Source: Collinsella sp.
GTDB lineage: Bacteria; Actinomycetota; Coriobacteriia; Coriobacteriales; Coriobacteriaceae
DNA: 64,000 nucleotides
Assembly (NCBI GenBank): GCA_019425015.1
Contig: JAHYYJ010000007.1
Coordinates: forward strand, 79,399-143,398
Direction of reading: 5' to 3'
How positions within the stretch are numbered: position 1 is the first letter of the stretch; each line of letters opens with the position of its first letter. Of the stretch, positions 31,249 to 40,642 are shown piece by piece. The position numbers were made by a program, and so were the translations under genes. A model generated the notes under the pieces. The model ran no database searches. It was not told the DNA's origin and saw only the letters and a list, made by a program, of their open reading frames with translations.

Positions 31249-32085
31249 ATGAGGGCTATCCAGCGCATTAACCATAACGCTGCCATCTGCGAAGACGGCG
31301 CGGGGCGTCAGCTTATCGCGCTGGGTCGCGGTATCGGCTTTGGCGATATGCCGCATGAGGTCGACCTGGATGTCATCACGCGTACCTTTTACGGCATTGA
31401 TTCAAAGTACCTGGCGTTTATTGATGAGGTCGACCCCGAGGTGCTGGAGTTTTCTGCTCAGCTGGCTGATATCGCAACCGGACAGCTTTCGTACGAATTG
31501 AGCCCTAACCTCCCCATTACACTGGCGGACCATATCCAGTTTGCCATTAAGCGCGCCCGCGAACACATGGTGGTGTCGTTGCCGCTCGAGCGCGATCTGG
31601 AGCAGCTGCATCCCATCGAATACCGCTTGGGCGAGCTGGCTGTTCGCGGCATCCAGAAAAGCTTCCGTGTGCGTATGCCCCGAAGCGAGGCCGCGGGCAT
31701 TGCCATGTCGATTGTCAACGCATCGGTTAAGCCGAGCGAGCGGCGCGTGCTTGCCGAGCAGCACGAGGAGCGACTGCTCGATATGACGGTCGCGATTATT
31801 CAAGAAGAGTTGGGTGTGACGGTCGATCGCTCGTCGTTCGCCTTTGCCCGCTTTGCCACTCATGTGCGCTATCTGCTCGACCGCGTGGCAAAGAAAGAGC
31901 CGATCGATACCGAGAACTCCGGTCTTTACGACGTGCTCGTGGAGCAGTATCCGGCGGCATCGCGTTGCGCTCACCGTGTCGACGATCTGATTCAAGAGAC
32001 CTTTGGCGAGCCATTGGCCCAAGAGGAGCTCGTCTATCTGATCATGCATGTGAATCGCGTGGCTTCTGTCCACTCGGATAAATAG
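31249..32085 (+). CDS. BglG/LicT-family transcription antiterminator
   Basis: The 278-aa regulator has an RNA-binding CAT domain (residues 1-56, MRAIQRINHNAAICEDGAGRQLIALGRGIGFG) followed by two PTS regulation domains with conserved His residues (ADHIQFAIKRAREH and HPIEYRLG in PRD1; FATHVRYLL and LIMHVNR in PRD2). When substrate is present it binds a RAT hairpin and prevents termination. A RAT/terminator pair lies directly downstream ahead of a PTS gene, which is its evident target. Confidence 0.93.
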   Translation: MRAIQRINHNAAICEDGAGRQLIALGRGIGFGDMPHEVDLDVITRTFYGIDSKYLAFIDEVDPEVLEFSAQLADIATGQLSYELSPNLPITLADHIQFAIKRAREHMVVSLPLERDLEQLHPIEYRLGELAVRGIQKSFRVRMPRSEAAGIAMSIVNASVKPSERRVLAEQHEERLLDMTVAIIQEELGVTVDRSSFAFARFATHVRYLLDRVAKKEPIDTENSGLYDVLVEQYPAASRCAHRVDDLIQETFGEPLAQEELVYLIMHVNRVASVHSDK

Positions 32086-32197
32086 GCTCTCTGGTATTTC
32101 CTTTCCGTCATGGCGACCGTTCGCGGGTCGTTTGCTACCGTTCGTCGGTAATCTGAGCCGCAACGAACGCATCTGCCGCATATACTCGCCGTGTGTT

Positions 32198-32288
32198 GGG
32201 TGTTACTCACGGCGCAGCTCCGAGAGGCACTACCGATTCTGCCGAGACCATAATTGGGTCTCTGTCGGTTGTGCGCGGGGCTTTTTTC
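32198..32288 (+). promoter_or_regulatory. RAT antiterminator element overlapping a terminator
   Basis: GGGTGTTACT (32198-32207) and GAGGCACTACC (about 32223-32233) match the two conserved halves of BglG/LicT RAT sites. The 3' half overlaps a terminator with stem GAGACC/GGTCTC and TTTTTT ending at 32287. A TATACT -10 is at 32181-32186. This accounts for most of the 340-bp gap before the PTS gene. Confidence 0.8.
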
Positions 32289-32425
32289 ATGTCGATCCAC
32301 CCGGGAATCACATGCAAATCAATCTCTTGCCAACTGGTATCGCGCGCTGCGCAGGCGCGAGCGGAATCGTGCGTCTTGGTGCCGTGAAGTCCCACGGCCT
32401 TTAGTTGGAAGAGAAGGGATTCGAC

Positions 32426-33874
32426 ATGGCTGTCGATAACAAGAAGATTGCCGAGGACGTGCTCGCTGCCGTCGGCGGCGCCTCCAATGTGACGAACGCG
32501 ACGCACTGCATGACCCGCTTGCGTCTGAACCTCAAAGATCAGTCCATTCCCAATGATAATGAAGTTAAGAAGATCAAGGGTGTGCTGGGCGCACAGTGGT
32601 CTGGCGGCCAGTATCAGGTCATCATTGGCCAGAACGTGCCGAAGGTCTATGACGCCGCCATTGCGCTGGGCGTCAAGGGCGAAGGCTCCATTGACGAGAA
32701 CCTCGATGACGGCACCAAGGAGCCACTGACGGTCAAGACTGCGGGCAAGAAGGCCCTTAACTACCTGTCCAAGACAATGTGCATGACGATCCCCATTATC
32801 ATGGGCGCCGCCATGTTCCGCACACTTGCCGTACTTTGCGGCGACGGCATGCTCGGTATCTGGTCTGCCGATTCTGACATCTACAACTTCTTCTACAACT
32901 GGATTTACAACGCCGGCTATTATTTCCTCCCTGTCTATCTGGGTTGGGCTGCCGCAAAGCAGCTCGGCTGCAGCCAGCCGCTCGGCATGATGCTCGGCGG
33001 CGTGCTCATTGCCCCCGAGTTCATGACGTTGGTCAACGCCGCTGCGGATTCTGGTGCTACGACCACGATGGTTTACGGCGTGCTCCCGGCTCAGCTGAAC
33101 AACTATTCTGCGACCGTGCTCCCTATGCTGCTGTCTATGCCGGTGCTGATGGTCGTCGAGAAGTTCATGAAGAAGATCATCCCCGACATGCTCTCCACGG
33201 TGTTTGTGCCCGTGTGCACCATGGCTGTGATGACCCCCGTTTCCCTGTGCGCCCTAGCTCCGATTGGTTCCATTCTGGGCGACCTGGTCGGCAACTTTAT
33301 GTTCGGCCTCGGAAACGCTGGCGGCATCGTCACAATCCTCTCCCTCGTCGCCATTGCCGCGCTTTGGGAGTTCCTGGTTATGACCGGTATGCACCAGGTT
33401 CTGATTGCCCTCGGCATTGTGCAGGTGCTCACCTCAGGGTCTGACTCCTGCGTTATGGTCGCGGGTGCTATCGCTCAGTTCGCCACGTGGGGCATGGCCT
33501 TCGGTGCCTTCCTGCGCCTTAAGGAGGTCGACGAAAAGGGCGCTATGCTTGGTTTCTCGCTCTCCGGCATTGTCGGTGGCGTGACGGAGCCCGCGCTGTA
33601 TGGCTGCGGCTTTAAGTATACTCGCTGCCTGGGTGCCATGGTCGCGGGCGGCGCTATCGGCGGCCTGATCGCGGCTCTCACTAATGTGACCACGTATGTT
33701 TTGGGCGCAACTAATATCCTTGGTATTACAGGTTATGTTGCAGGCGGAACTGCTAATCTCGTATGGGGCTGCGTTGCATCGGGCACTGCATTTGTTGCCG
33801 CCGCTGCCATCGCCTACTTCTTTGGCTTTACCAAGGAGCAGCTCGACGAAGACGCTGCTGCCGCCAAAGCCTAA
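32426..33874 (+). CDS. PTS transporter EIIBC, beta-glucoside/sucrose/trehalose class
   Basis: The 482-aa protein has an N-terminal EIIB domain with phosphorylated Cys28 (NATHCMTRLRLNL) and a long EIIC membrane domain ending GFSLSGIVGGVTEPALYGCGFKYTRC. It imports and phosphorylates a beta-glucoside or disaccharide. No EIIA domain is fused or adjacent, so phosphate must come from an EIIA elsewhere. Expression is governed by the RAT element upstream. The downstream ChbG-type deacetylase hints at an acetylated amino-sugar substrate. The ATG at 32426 follows GAGAAGGGA. Confidence 0.9.
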   Translation: MAVDNKKIAEDVLAAVGGASNVTNATHCMTRLRLNLKDQSIPNDNEVKKIKGVLGAQWSGGQYQVIIGQNVPKVYDAAIALGVKGEGSIDENLDDGTKEPLTVKTAGKKALNYLSKTMCMTIPIIMGAAMFRTLAVLCGDGMLGIWSADSDIYNFFYNWIYNAGYYFLPVYLGWAAAKQLGCSQPLGMMLGGVLIAPEFMTLVNAAADSGATTTMVYGVLPAQLNNYSATVLPMLLSMPVLMVVEKFMKKIIPDMLSTVFVPVCTMAVMTPVSLCALAPIGSILGDLVGNFMFGLGNAGGIVTILSLVAIAALWEFLVMTGMHQVLIALGIVQVLTSGSDSCVMVAGAIAQFATWGMAFGAFLRLKEVDEKGAMLGFSLSGIVGGVTEPALYGCGFKYTRCLGAMVAGGAIGGLIAALTNVTTYVLGATNILGITGYVAGGTANLVWGCVASGTAFVAAAAIAYFFGFTKEQLDEDAAAAKA

Positions 33875-33901
33875 AGCATCCGTTCGGTAGGACAATTATC
33901 T

Positions 33902-33934
33902 GGGGCACTTGGCTGCGCTTCAAGTGTCCCTTTC
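33902..33934 (+). terminator. hairpin attenuating readthrough into the deacetylase gene
   Basis: GGGGCACTTG pairs with CAAGTGTCCC, followed by TTTCC, in the 77-bp gap between the PTS and deacetylase genes. It probably lowers expression of the second gene and leaves the operon intact. Confidence 0.55.
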
Positions 33935-33951
33935 CGTAGATGGGGGTCAAT

Positions 33952-34716
33952 ATGAAGCAATTGCTCATTCGTGCCGATGATATCGGTTATTCGTATGCCG
34001 TTAACCTGGGGATTGCCCGCAGTATCAATGAGGGCCTGGTGCGCTCGGCGGGACTTATGCCCAATATGCCCGAGGCCGAGCGTGGCTGGTCGCTCGTGGC
34101 GGATGCCGGCATTGCGGTGGGTCAGCATACCAACGTGTGCCTGGGCAAGCCGTGTGCCGACCCGGCGCTCATTCCGAGCATGCTCAACGAGAATGATGAG
34201 TTCCATAGCAGCCGTACCTTCCGCGATCATTTTAAGCGCGGCGAGGAGTTGATAGACTTCGACGAGGCCTGCATCGAGATCCGCGCGCAGCATGACCGCT
34301 TTGTCGAGATCGTGGGCCGCGAGCCCGATTACTTTGAGGCCCATGCCGTCATGAGCAAAAACCTTAACCGAGCGATCTCGGCGGTTGCTCAGGAGCTGGG
34401 CCTTAAGGAGCAAAAGGCGAGCTTCGACCCCGCGGCTGTGGTGCATTGCGGAGATACTGATCTGCGCATGGTGATGCGCTCGATGGAGCCGGGCTACGAG
34501 CCCAAAGAGGCAATCATGCAGACGGTTCGCGGGATGGTGGACGGCGAGACGGTCGTCTTTGTGTGCCATCCGGGTTATCTCGATCGTTTTATCCTGGAGA
34601 ACAGCTCGCTCACGACCGATCGTACCAAGGAAGTCGATGCACTGATCGACCCCGAGCTTCGCGCTTGGCTCGAGTCTCAATCCGATCTTCGCCTGATCGA
34701 CTACCGCGACCTGTAA
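33952..34716 (+). CDS. ChbG/YdjC-family carbohydrate deacetylase
   Basis: This 254-aa enzyme matches the YdjC/ChbG fold, which removes an N-acetyl group from chitooligosaccharide or diacetylchitobiose phosphates. The metal/acid region RADDIGYSYAVNLGI opens the protein, with GQHTNVCLGKP (metal His), FEAHAVMSK and the C-terminal VFVCHPGYLD. The ATG at 33952 follows GGGGGTCAAT. Its place after a PTS EIIBC gene suggests action on the sugar phosphate that this transporter delivers. Confidence 0.85.
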   Translation: MKQLLIRADDIGYSYAVNLGIARSINEGLVRSAGLMPNMPEAERGWSLVADAGIAVGQHTNVCLGKPCADPALIPSMLNENDEFHSSRTFRDHFKRGEELIDFDEACIEIRAQHDRFVEIVGREPDYFEAHAVMSKNLNRAISAVAQELGLKEQKASFDPAAVVHCGDTDLRMVMRSMEPGYEPKEAIMQTVRGMVDGETVVFVCHPGYLDRFILENSSLTTDRTKEVDALIDPELRAWLESQSDLRLIDYRDL

Positions 34717-34762
34717 GGACCCAAGTCACCACAAAGGGGACAGTCGCCTTTGTGGTGGTTCT

Positions 34763-34797
34763 GGCGCCGTTGCCATTATGGCAGCGGCGCCTTTTTT
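34763..34797 (+). terminator. rho-independent terminator of the PTS/deacetylase operon
   Basis: GGCGCCGTTGCC and GGCAGCGGCGCC form a near-perfect 12-bp stem (one T-G pair) followed by TTTTTT. A separate 11-bp perfect dyad (CACCACAAAGG/CCTTTGTGGTG, 34728-34757) lies immediately upstream. Confidence 0.9.
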
Positions 34798-34855
34798 GTC
34801 CGTGCGGCGCGGTAGAGTGTAGGCGGTTGAAATTTGCGTCCATCGAGGAGCTGCT

Positions 34856-36613
34856 ATGAACGAGATCAAGTGCCCGCATTGTGGCGAAGTTTTTAAGGTC
34901 GATGCGTCCGGCTATGCGGATATCGTCAAGCAGGTGCGCGATGCCGAGTTCTCGCGCGACCTGGATGAGCGCGTGAAGGCGGTCCAGCGCGAGGGCGAGC
35001 AGGCACTGGAGCTTGAGCGCTCGCGCTCGACGGCTGCTTTGCAAAAGGCAGAGTCTCAGCGCGACGCTCAGCTTGTCGAGCAGAAGAACGCTGCAGCTCA
35101 GCAGCTGGCACAAGAGGTTGCCAAGCGCGACGCTGAGCTTGCCGAGCTGCGCGCCAAGCTCGAAGGCGCTGCCGCAGAGCGCGAGAGTGCAAGTCAGCGC
35201 GCGGCGGTTGAGGCTCGTTCCGATGCTCAAAAGGAGAATGCCGAGCTTCAGCGCGAGATCGACAATTTACGTGCGCAGTTGGAGCGCAAAGATGATGAAG
35301 CCAGGCTTGCCGAGGCGGCGGCACGCAATGCTGCTCAAAACGACCTGTCCGCGCGCGACGCTCAGATTGCCGAGCTGCAGGCCAGGATCGCCGCGGCGGA
35401 CAAGGCCCAGGAGATGGCGCTTGCCGCTGCCGCGGCAGAGTCGCAGCGTGAGCTCGATGCCGCTCGCAGCGAGGCCGAGCGCGCGCTTACTGACTATCGC
35501 GCGAAGGTGCAAGAGAAGTTTTCCGCCGCAAAGGCTCAGTCCGAGCAAGAGGCCGAGGGCCTGCGTGCCCAGCTGCGCGAGCAGGAACTGATGGCAAAAA
35601 TGAACCTGTCAGAGGCGGTCGCCGCGGCGGAGCGAGAGCGCGATGAGGCACGTGCCAAACTGACGAGCGAGCTGGCGGTGCGCGATTCTCGCGAGGAGCA
35701 AGCCAAGGCGGCACACGAGCTCGAGCTTGCGCAGGCCAAGCGCGCGAGCGATGACCTGATTCGCTACAAGGATGAAGAGATTGAGCGCCTTAAGGACATG
35801 AAGGTTCGCCTGTCCACCAAGATGGTGGGCGAGTCGCTCGAGCAGCACTGCGAGACCGAGTTTAACCGTCTGCGCATGACGGCGTTTCCCAATGCGTACT
35901 TCGAGAAAGATAACGATGCATCCGAGGGCACCAAGGGAGACTTCATTTTCCGTGAGCGCGACGCGAGCGGCAACGAGGTCATTTCGATTATGTTCGAGAT
36001 GAAAAACGAGAACGACGAGACCGCGACCAAGCATAAAAACGAGGACTTCTTTAAGAAACTCGATCACGATCGTCGCCAGAAAGGCTGTGAGTACGCGGTG
36101 CTCTGCACGCTGCTCGAGCCCGAGAGCGAGCTTTACAACGCGGGAATCGTGGACGTGAGCTATCGCTACGAGAAGATGTATGTGATCCGCCCGCAGTTCT
36201 TCATTCCCATCATTACGCTGCTACGCAATGCCGCCATGGGTTCGCTTCGCTATAAGCAGGAGCTGGCGGAGTACAAGCAGCAGAATATCGATGTCACGAA
36301 CTTCGAAGCCAAGATGGAGAAGTTCAAGAACGATTTCGGCCGCAACTACGAGATCGCGAGCCGCAAGTTCCAAACGGCAATCGATGAGATCGACAAGACG
36401 ATTAGCCATCTGCAGAAAACCAAGGAGGCGTTGCTGTCCTCCGAGAACAATCTGCGCCTTGCCAACAAGAAAGCCGACGATCTTACCATTCGCAAGCTCA
36501 CGTGGGGCAACAAGACCATGAAAGCAGCGTTTGACGAGGCGCGCGGGGCCGCGACAGAGACGAACGATGAGCCAGCCGAGGCGGATTCGTATGAGGTCGA
36601 GGATGCCGAGTAG
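34856..36613 (+). CDS. DUF2130 protein: zinc ribbon, long coiled coil, predicted nuclease-like domain
   Basis: The 585-aa protein starts with a CPHCG half zinc ribbon (residues 5-9), then about 270 residues of Ala/Glu/Arg-rich coiled coil. The conserved DUF2130 domain follows with GESLEQHCETEFNRLR, KGDFIFRE and ISIMFEMKNEND, which fit a PD-(D/E)XK restriction-endonuclease-like fold (Glu, Asp and Glu-x-Lys). The C-terminal 100 residues are again helical. It is cytoplasmic and monocistronic. A DNA-processing role is inferred; the biological role of the family is not established. Confidence 0.82.
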   Translation: MNEIKCPHCGEVFKVDASGYADIVKQVRDAEFSRDLDERVKAVQREGEQALELERSRSTAALQKAESQRDAQLVEQKNAAAQQLAQEVAKRDAELAELRAKLEGAAAERESASQRAAVEARSDAQKENAELQREIDNLRAQLERKDDEARLAEAAARNAAQNDLSARDAQIAELQARIAAADKAQEMALAAAAAESQRELDAARSEAERALTDYRAKVQEKFSAAKAQSEQEAEGLRAQLREQELMAKMNLSEAVAAAERERDEARAKLTSELAVRDSREEQAKAAHELELAQAKRASDDLIRYKDEEIERLKDMKVRLSTKMVGESLEQHCETEFNRLRMTAFPNAYFEKDNDASEGTKGDFIFRERDASGNEVISIMFEMKNENDETATKHKNEDFFKKLDHDRRQKGCEYAVLCTLLEPESELYNAGIVDVSYRYEKMYVIRPQFFIPIITLLRNAAMGSLRYKQELAEYKQQNIDVTNFEAKMEKFKNDFGRNYEIASRKFQTAIDEIDKTISHLQKTKEALLSSENNLRLANKKADDLTIRKLTWGNKTMKAAFDEARGAATETNDEPAEADSYEVEDAE

Positions 36614-36631
36614 GGGATAGCGTATCGCGCA

Positions 36632-36677
36632 AAAAGCGGGGCCGCTGGCGATGTTGCCAGCGACCCCGCTTTGTTTC
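36632..36677 (+). terminator. terminator of the DUF2130 gene
   Basis: AAAGCGGGGCCGCTGGC pairs with GCCAGCGACCCCGCTTT (one mismatch), ending TTTGTTT, between convergent genes. Confidence 0.88.
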
Positions 36678-36693
36678 GTCCCATTGCGCCCGG

Positions 36694-39375
36694 CTAGTCC
36701 TCGAGCAGGTCCTCGATAAAGCCGACACGGTAGTTCTTGAAGATTACCTCGCCGCCGTCTTGCGTGGCGTCCAGATCGACATCGCCCATGATGCCAAAAT
36801 CGTGGTCGCCATCCTCGTCAGCAAAGATCTGGTGCACGTGCCATACGTGCGCGGTCTTCTCGTCGGACTCGTCGATGGAAAACATCGCGGCGCTGCGGGC
36901 ATCTCCGTCGGTGAGGATTTCCTCGTGCTGCTCGTGGTAAGCGTCGAGTGCTTTTTGCCAGCGGATCTCGCTCATGCCCCAGTCGTCGTCGAGCTCGCCC
37001 AGGTCGCGAACGTGCTCGCGGGCGGCAAGGGTCACGCGGCGGAAGAGCGCGTTGCGCACCAACAGCGTGCAGCCGCGGCGGTCCGCCACGACCTCGTCGA
37101 TGCCCTGCGGCGGCGCAGCATCGAGGGCTGCCGGGTTGCCGGCGTTCTCCCACTCGTCCACCAGGCTCGAGTCCACCGAGCGCACCACAAAGCCGAGCCA
37201 CGAGATAATGTCGCGCAGACGCTCGTCGCGCTTCTCGATGGGCACGGTGCGGTCGAGCGAACGGTAGGCCTCTGCCAGGTAACGCAGCAAAATGCCCTCG
37301 GAACGGGCGATGCCGAGCTTTTGAATGTAACCCTTAAAATCGCTCGCGCTTTCCAGCATATCGCGCAGGACGCTTTTGGGAGAGAGCTGGTAGTCGTTTG
37401 CCCAGGGCACTTCCTGGCAGTACTTGTCGAAGGCGGCGTCGAGCAAGTCCTCGAGCGGTTTTTCGTAGGTGACATCCTGGATGCGCTCCAGGCGTTCCTC
37501 ATATTCGACGCCGTCAGCCTTCATTTCGGCCATCGCGCGGTCGCGCGCTGCGCGCTCCTGAGCGCGCAGCACCTGCTTGGGATCCTCGAGCGTTGCCTCG
37601 ACCATCGAGATCAGGTCCATGGTATAGGTCTCGCTCTCGGGATCGAGCAGCTCCAACGCGGCAAGCAAAAACGGCGAGAGCGGCTGGTCGAGCGCAAAGT
37701 CCTCGGGCAGGTCGACCGTCAGTGCGTAGTCGATGTCCGGCGCGGCGTCAGCCGGAGCGTCGGGTGCGGGCGGCACCTCGGTGCGCACGACGACGCCGGA
37801 ATCGATGAGCGTGGCGAAGATCTCGTCGGCACGAACCTCGAGCTTAGCCTTTTCCTCGGGGGTCTGCAGGCTCGTCTCGATGAGGTCGTGTACGCGGGCT
37901 CGGGCATCGCCACCCTGCTCGACCACGCTAATCACCATGGAGTGCGTGATGCGCAGGCGCGGCTTGAGTGTCTCGGGCTGCGTCTCGATCAGGCGCTCGA
38001 ACGTCTGCTTGTTCCAGGTGACAAAGCCCTCGGGGGCCTTCTTCTTTTTAATCTTGCGGAGCTTTTTGGGGTCGTCGCCCGCCTTGGCCATAAGCTTGGC
38101 ATTCTCGATCTCGTGCTCGGGTGCCTCGGCGATGACCATGCCCTCGGTATCGAAGCCCGAGCGGCCGGCACGACCGGCAATCTGATGGAACTCGCGGGCG
38201 CGCAGACGACGCATCTTATAGCCATCGAACTTGGTGAGCGCGGTGAGCACCACGGTGTGGATGGGCACGTTGATACCGACGCCGAGCGTATCGGTGCCGC
38301 AGATGACGGGTAGCAGGCCCTGCTGCGCCAAGCGCTCGACCAGCAGGCGGTAGCGCGGCAACATGCCAGCATGGTGCACGCCGACGCCGCATCCGAGCAA
38401 GCGCTTGAGGATTTTGCCGAAGGCCGTCGAGAAGCTCGTGCCCTTGGCCGCCTCCTTGATGGCCTCGCGCTGCTCCTTGTTGGCAATGCCAAAATTGGCG
38501 AGCGACTGTGCCGTCGCAAGTGCGGCATCCTGGCTAAAGTGCACGATATAGAGTGGGGCCTCGTCGCGGCGCATGGCGAGCTCGACCGTGCCCTCGAGGG
38601 AGGTCGTCACATAGTCGTAACTCAGCGGAACAGGACGCGGGGCGTCGACGACCAAGTCGCAAGCAGCGCCGGTGTGCTCCTCGAGTGAGGCGGCGATGGC
38701 AGTGACATCGCCGAGCGTGGCGCTCATGAGCATGAATTGCGTGTGAGGCAGGGTGAGCAGCGGCACCTGCCAGGCCCAACCGCGATCGGGGTCGGCAAAG
38801 TAGTGGAACTCGTCCATGGCGACGCAGCCAACATCGGCATCTTCGCCCTCGCGTAGTGCGTCGTTGGCGAGGATTTCTGCCGTACAGCAGATGACGGGCG
38901 CCTTGGTGTTGATATGCGTGTCGCCGGTGATCATACCGACGTTATCGCGGCCGAGCACCTGCACAAGGTCGAAAAACTTCTCGCTGACCAGAGCCTTGAT
39001 GGGGGCCGTGTAATAGCAGCGTTTGCCCTGTGCCATGCCCATAAAGAGCATGCCCAGCGCGACAAGCGACTTGCCCGATCCGGTCGGCGTGCCCAGAATG
39101 ACGTGATCGCCGGCGGCTAGATCCATGAGGGCCTCTTCCTGGTGGTCCCACAGCTCAATACCGCGATCGCTCGTCCATTCAAAGAAGCGCTCGAAGGCCT
39201 GGTCGGGCGTGAGCCACGGTTCGGGCTCGCTGCCGTCCTCGGGCTCCCACCAGGTGGGGGAGAGCGCACCGAGTGAGCCGAATTCGGCTTCGGTTCCCGT
39301 GCCGCCCGAGAATGAACTGGCGGCTCCGGCACCGGGGACGGTGCTGGCGGCGATATCTGTCGTGGTCTGTGCCAT
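36694..39375 (-). CDS. Ski2-like DEAD/DEAH-box helicase with DUF3516-type C-terminus
   Basis: The 893-aa SF2 helicase carries motif I GTPTGSGKS (95-103), motif II DEFH, motif III SAT and motif VI QIAGRAGRSG, followed by a long C-terminal region as in actinobacterial DUF3516 helicases. It probably unwinds RNA or structured nucleic acid using ATP. The ATG at 39375 is the only good start for the N-terminal stretch, which is low in complexity to residue 45. It is not linked to the second helicase of this window (46304). Confidence 0.88.
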   Translation of the reverse strand: MAQTTTDIAASTVPGAGAASSFSGGTGTEAEFGSLGALSPTWWEPEDGSEPEPWLTPDQAFERFFEWTSDRGIELWDHQEEALMDLAAGDHVILGTPTGSGKSLVALGMLFMGMAQGKRCYYTAPIKALVSEKFFDLVQVLGRDNVGMITGDTHINTKAPVICCTAEILANDALREGEDADVGCVAMDEFHYFADPDRGWAWQVPLLTLPHTQFMLMSATLGDVTAIAASLEEHTGAACDLVVDAPRPVPLSYDYVTTSLEGTVELAMRRDEAPLYIVHFSQDAALATAQSLANFGIANKEQREAIKEAAKGTSFSTAFGKILKRLLGCGVGVHHAGMLPRYRLLVERLAQQGLLPVICGTDTLGVGINVPIHTVVLTALTKFDGYKMRRLRAREFHQIAGRAGRSGFDTEGMVIAEAPEHEIENAKLMAKAGDDPKKLRKIKKKKAPEGFVTWNKQTFERLIETQPETLKPRLRITHSMVISVVEQGGDARARVHDLIETSLQTPEEKAKLEVRADEIFATLIDSGVVVRTEVPPAPDAPADAAPDIDYALTVDLPEDFALDQPLSPFLLAALELLDPESETYTMDLISMVEATLEDPKQVLRAQERAARDRAMAEMKADGVEYEERLERIQDVTYEKPLEDLLDAAFDKYCQEVPWANDYQLSPKSVLRDMLESASDFKGYIQKLGIARSEGILLRYLAEAYRSLDRTVPIEKRDERLRDIISWLGFVVRSVDSSLVDEWENAGNPAALDAAPPQGIDEVVADRRGCTLLVRNALFRRVTLAAREHVRDLGELDDDWGMSEIRWQKALDAYHEQHEEILTDGDARSAAMFSIDESDEKTAHVWHVHQIFADEDGDHDFGIMGDVDLDATQDGGEVIFKNYRVGFIEDLLED

Positions 39376-39498
39376 GTGTTTGCTTTCTCTCGCGATTGTC
39401 CGCCAACTATTATGGCGTAGCGTCGCATCGATGCGTTCGCAGGCAAGAAAATGCAGGAAATGGGCGTTCTGCCCAGCCGTTTAGTGTAGTCGCTAGCC

Positions 39499-39617
39499 AA
39501 GTGAGTAGACTTTTTGCGATATTGCGAGCACATGACTTTTGCGCAAGGGTTCTACCTGCGGTTTTATGTTTCGCTATGCGGGCTGTGCCTGGCTATTGCA
39601 AAAAAGTCTACTCACTT
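39499..39617 (+). repeat. 119-bp palindromic-ended dispersed element, copy 3
   Basis: This has the same 119-bp length, orientation and terminal repeats (AAGTGAGTAGACTTTT and AAAAGTCTACTCACTT) as the copies at 25021 and 26441, with a more divergent interior that still holds TACCTGCGG. It occupies much of the 309-bp gap between the helicase and trmB; nothing else is seen there. Confidence 0.9.
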
Positions 39618-39684
39618 AGGTTTGAGGGCCGTTCGCTGGCGCCAATTTGCGCTTGTTTGCCGACGCCGCGACCATCAGAAGCCC

Positions 39685-40524
39685 CTAGGACTCTTGCGGC
39701 AGGCGCTTCTTGCCTTTGCGGGCGCGGTTTCTAAAGTTCTCGACGGCCTCTTCCATGCCCAGAGGTACATAGGTGAGCTCATCGAGGTTTTCGGGCAGGT
39801 AGCAGGCAAGGCTTTGCTCCTGCGCGCGGCCCGCCGCGAGCTGTTCATTGCTGGGCTGCGCGCCGGGTGTGGCGCAAATGCCATAGACGACGGCACCCAT
39901 CTCGCGCGTGCGGCATTCGTACTCGGTCTCGGGATGCTCGGGATGGTCGCGGCGGACGTCGTCGCTTACCCAAAGCGTGTCGTAGCCGGCCGCGGCAAAC
40001 TGCCCCAGGGCGTAGTCGCGCAATGGCTTACTGTCGGTTCGCAGTGTGACGGTGGCGCCGGCTGAAAAGAGCGGGCGGTAGAGCATCAGATGGTCGACAT
40101 GGACGAGTCGTTTTTTGGCGTACTTGGCCTTGGGCTGCGGCGTGGGAAAGTTAATGGTAATGGCATCGAGCTCGCCTGCGGCAAACAGCTGCGGCAGCGA
40201 TGCGGCGCCTCGGGGCAGGACGAGTGCGTTGGACAGCTCCTGCTCGCAGATTTTCTGTGCGGCATAGGCGATGCAGATGGGCTCCTGGTCCATACCGATA
40301 AAGAGGGTGTTTGGCTCGTGGGCCGCGCGCTCTACAAGGTACGTTCCCTTGCCACAGCCAAGATCCAGGTGAAGGTGTTCGAAGGGCTTGCTGCCAACTG
40401 GCGCGCAAGCCTCGCGCCAATCTCCGGCATAGGCCTCGGGGTTCGTCTCAATCGCATCGGCGTAGCGCTCCAGGCGCTCCTCGAGCACAAAGTTCTTAGG
40501 CGTGCGAACGTGGACGGCTCCCAT
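39685..40524 (-). CDS. trmB: tRNA (guanine-N7-)-methyltransferase
   Basis: The 279-aa SAM enzyme methylates G46 of tRNA. It contains the SAM motif LHLDLGCGKGTYLVERA and the family motif INFPTPQPKAKYAKKRLVH, where most TrmB have FPDPWPKKRHHKRR, then TDSKPLRDYAL. AAGGAG precedes the ATG at 40524. The C-terminal ~60 residues with a basic end extend beyond the usual ~215-aa length. It is followed by an unrelated methyltransferase gene upstream on the same strand. Confidence 0.88.
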   Translation of the reverse strand: MGAVHVRTPKNFVLEERLERYADAIETNPEAYAGDWREACAPVGSKPFEHLHLDLGCGKGTYLVERAAHEPNTLFIGMDQEPICIAYAAQKICEQELSNALVLPRGAASLPQLFAAGELDAITINFPTPQPKAKYAKKRLVHVDHLMLYRPLFSAGATVTLRTDSKPLRDYALGQFAAAGYDTLWVSDDVRRDHPEHPETEYECRTREMGAVVYGICATPGAQPSNEQLAAGRAQEQSLACYLPENLDELTYVPLGMEEAVENFRNRARKGKKRLPQES

Positions 40525-40642
40525 GAGGCTCCTTGATCATGAGTATGGAACGCATGGCAGCACGTTCCATCAATGGGTTGAAAAGGGTGGGGCATAGCTT
40601 GCCCGAAAGTTGCGGTGCGGCTCGGCGGCAAGTCGCCGATGC

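Noticed and set aside
36760..38313. Plus-strand frame of about 517 codons opposite the Ski2-like helicase
   Set aside because: It is the complement of a helicase with intact motifs I, II, III and VI; the antisense product looks like random Val/Leu/Arg-rich sequence.
39514..40065. Plus-strand frame running from the 119-bp repeat into the trmB region
   Set aside because: Most of it is antisense to trmB, and its start lies in a repeat element.
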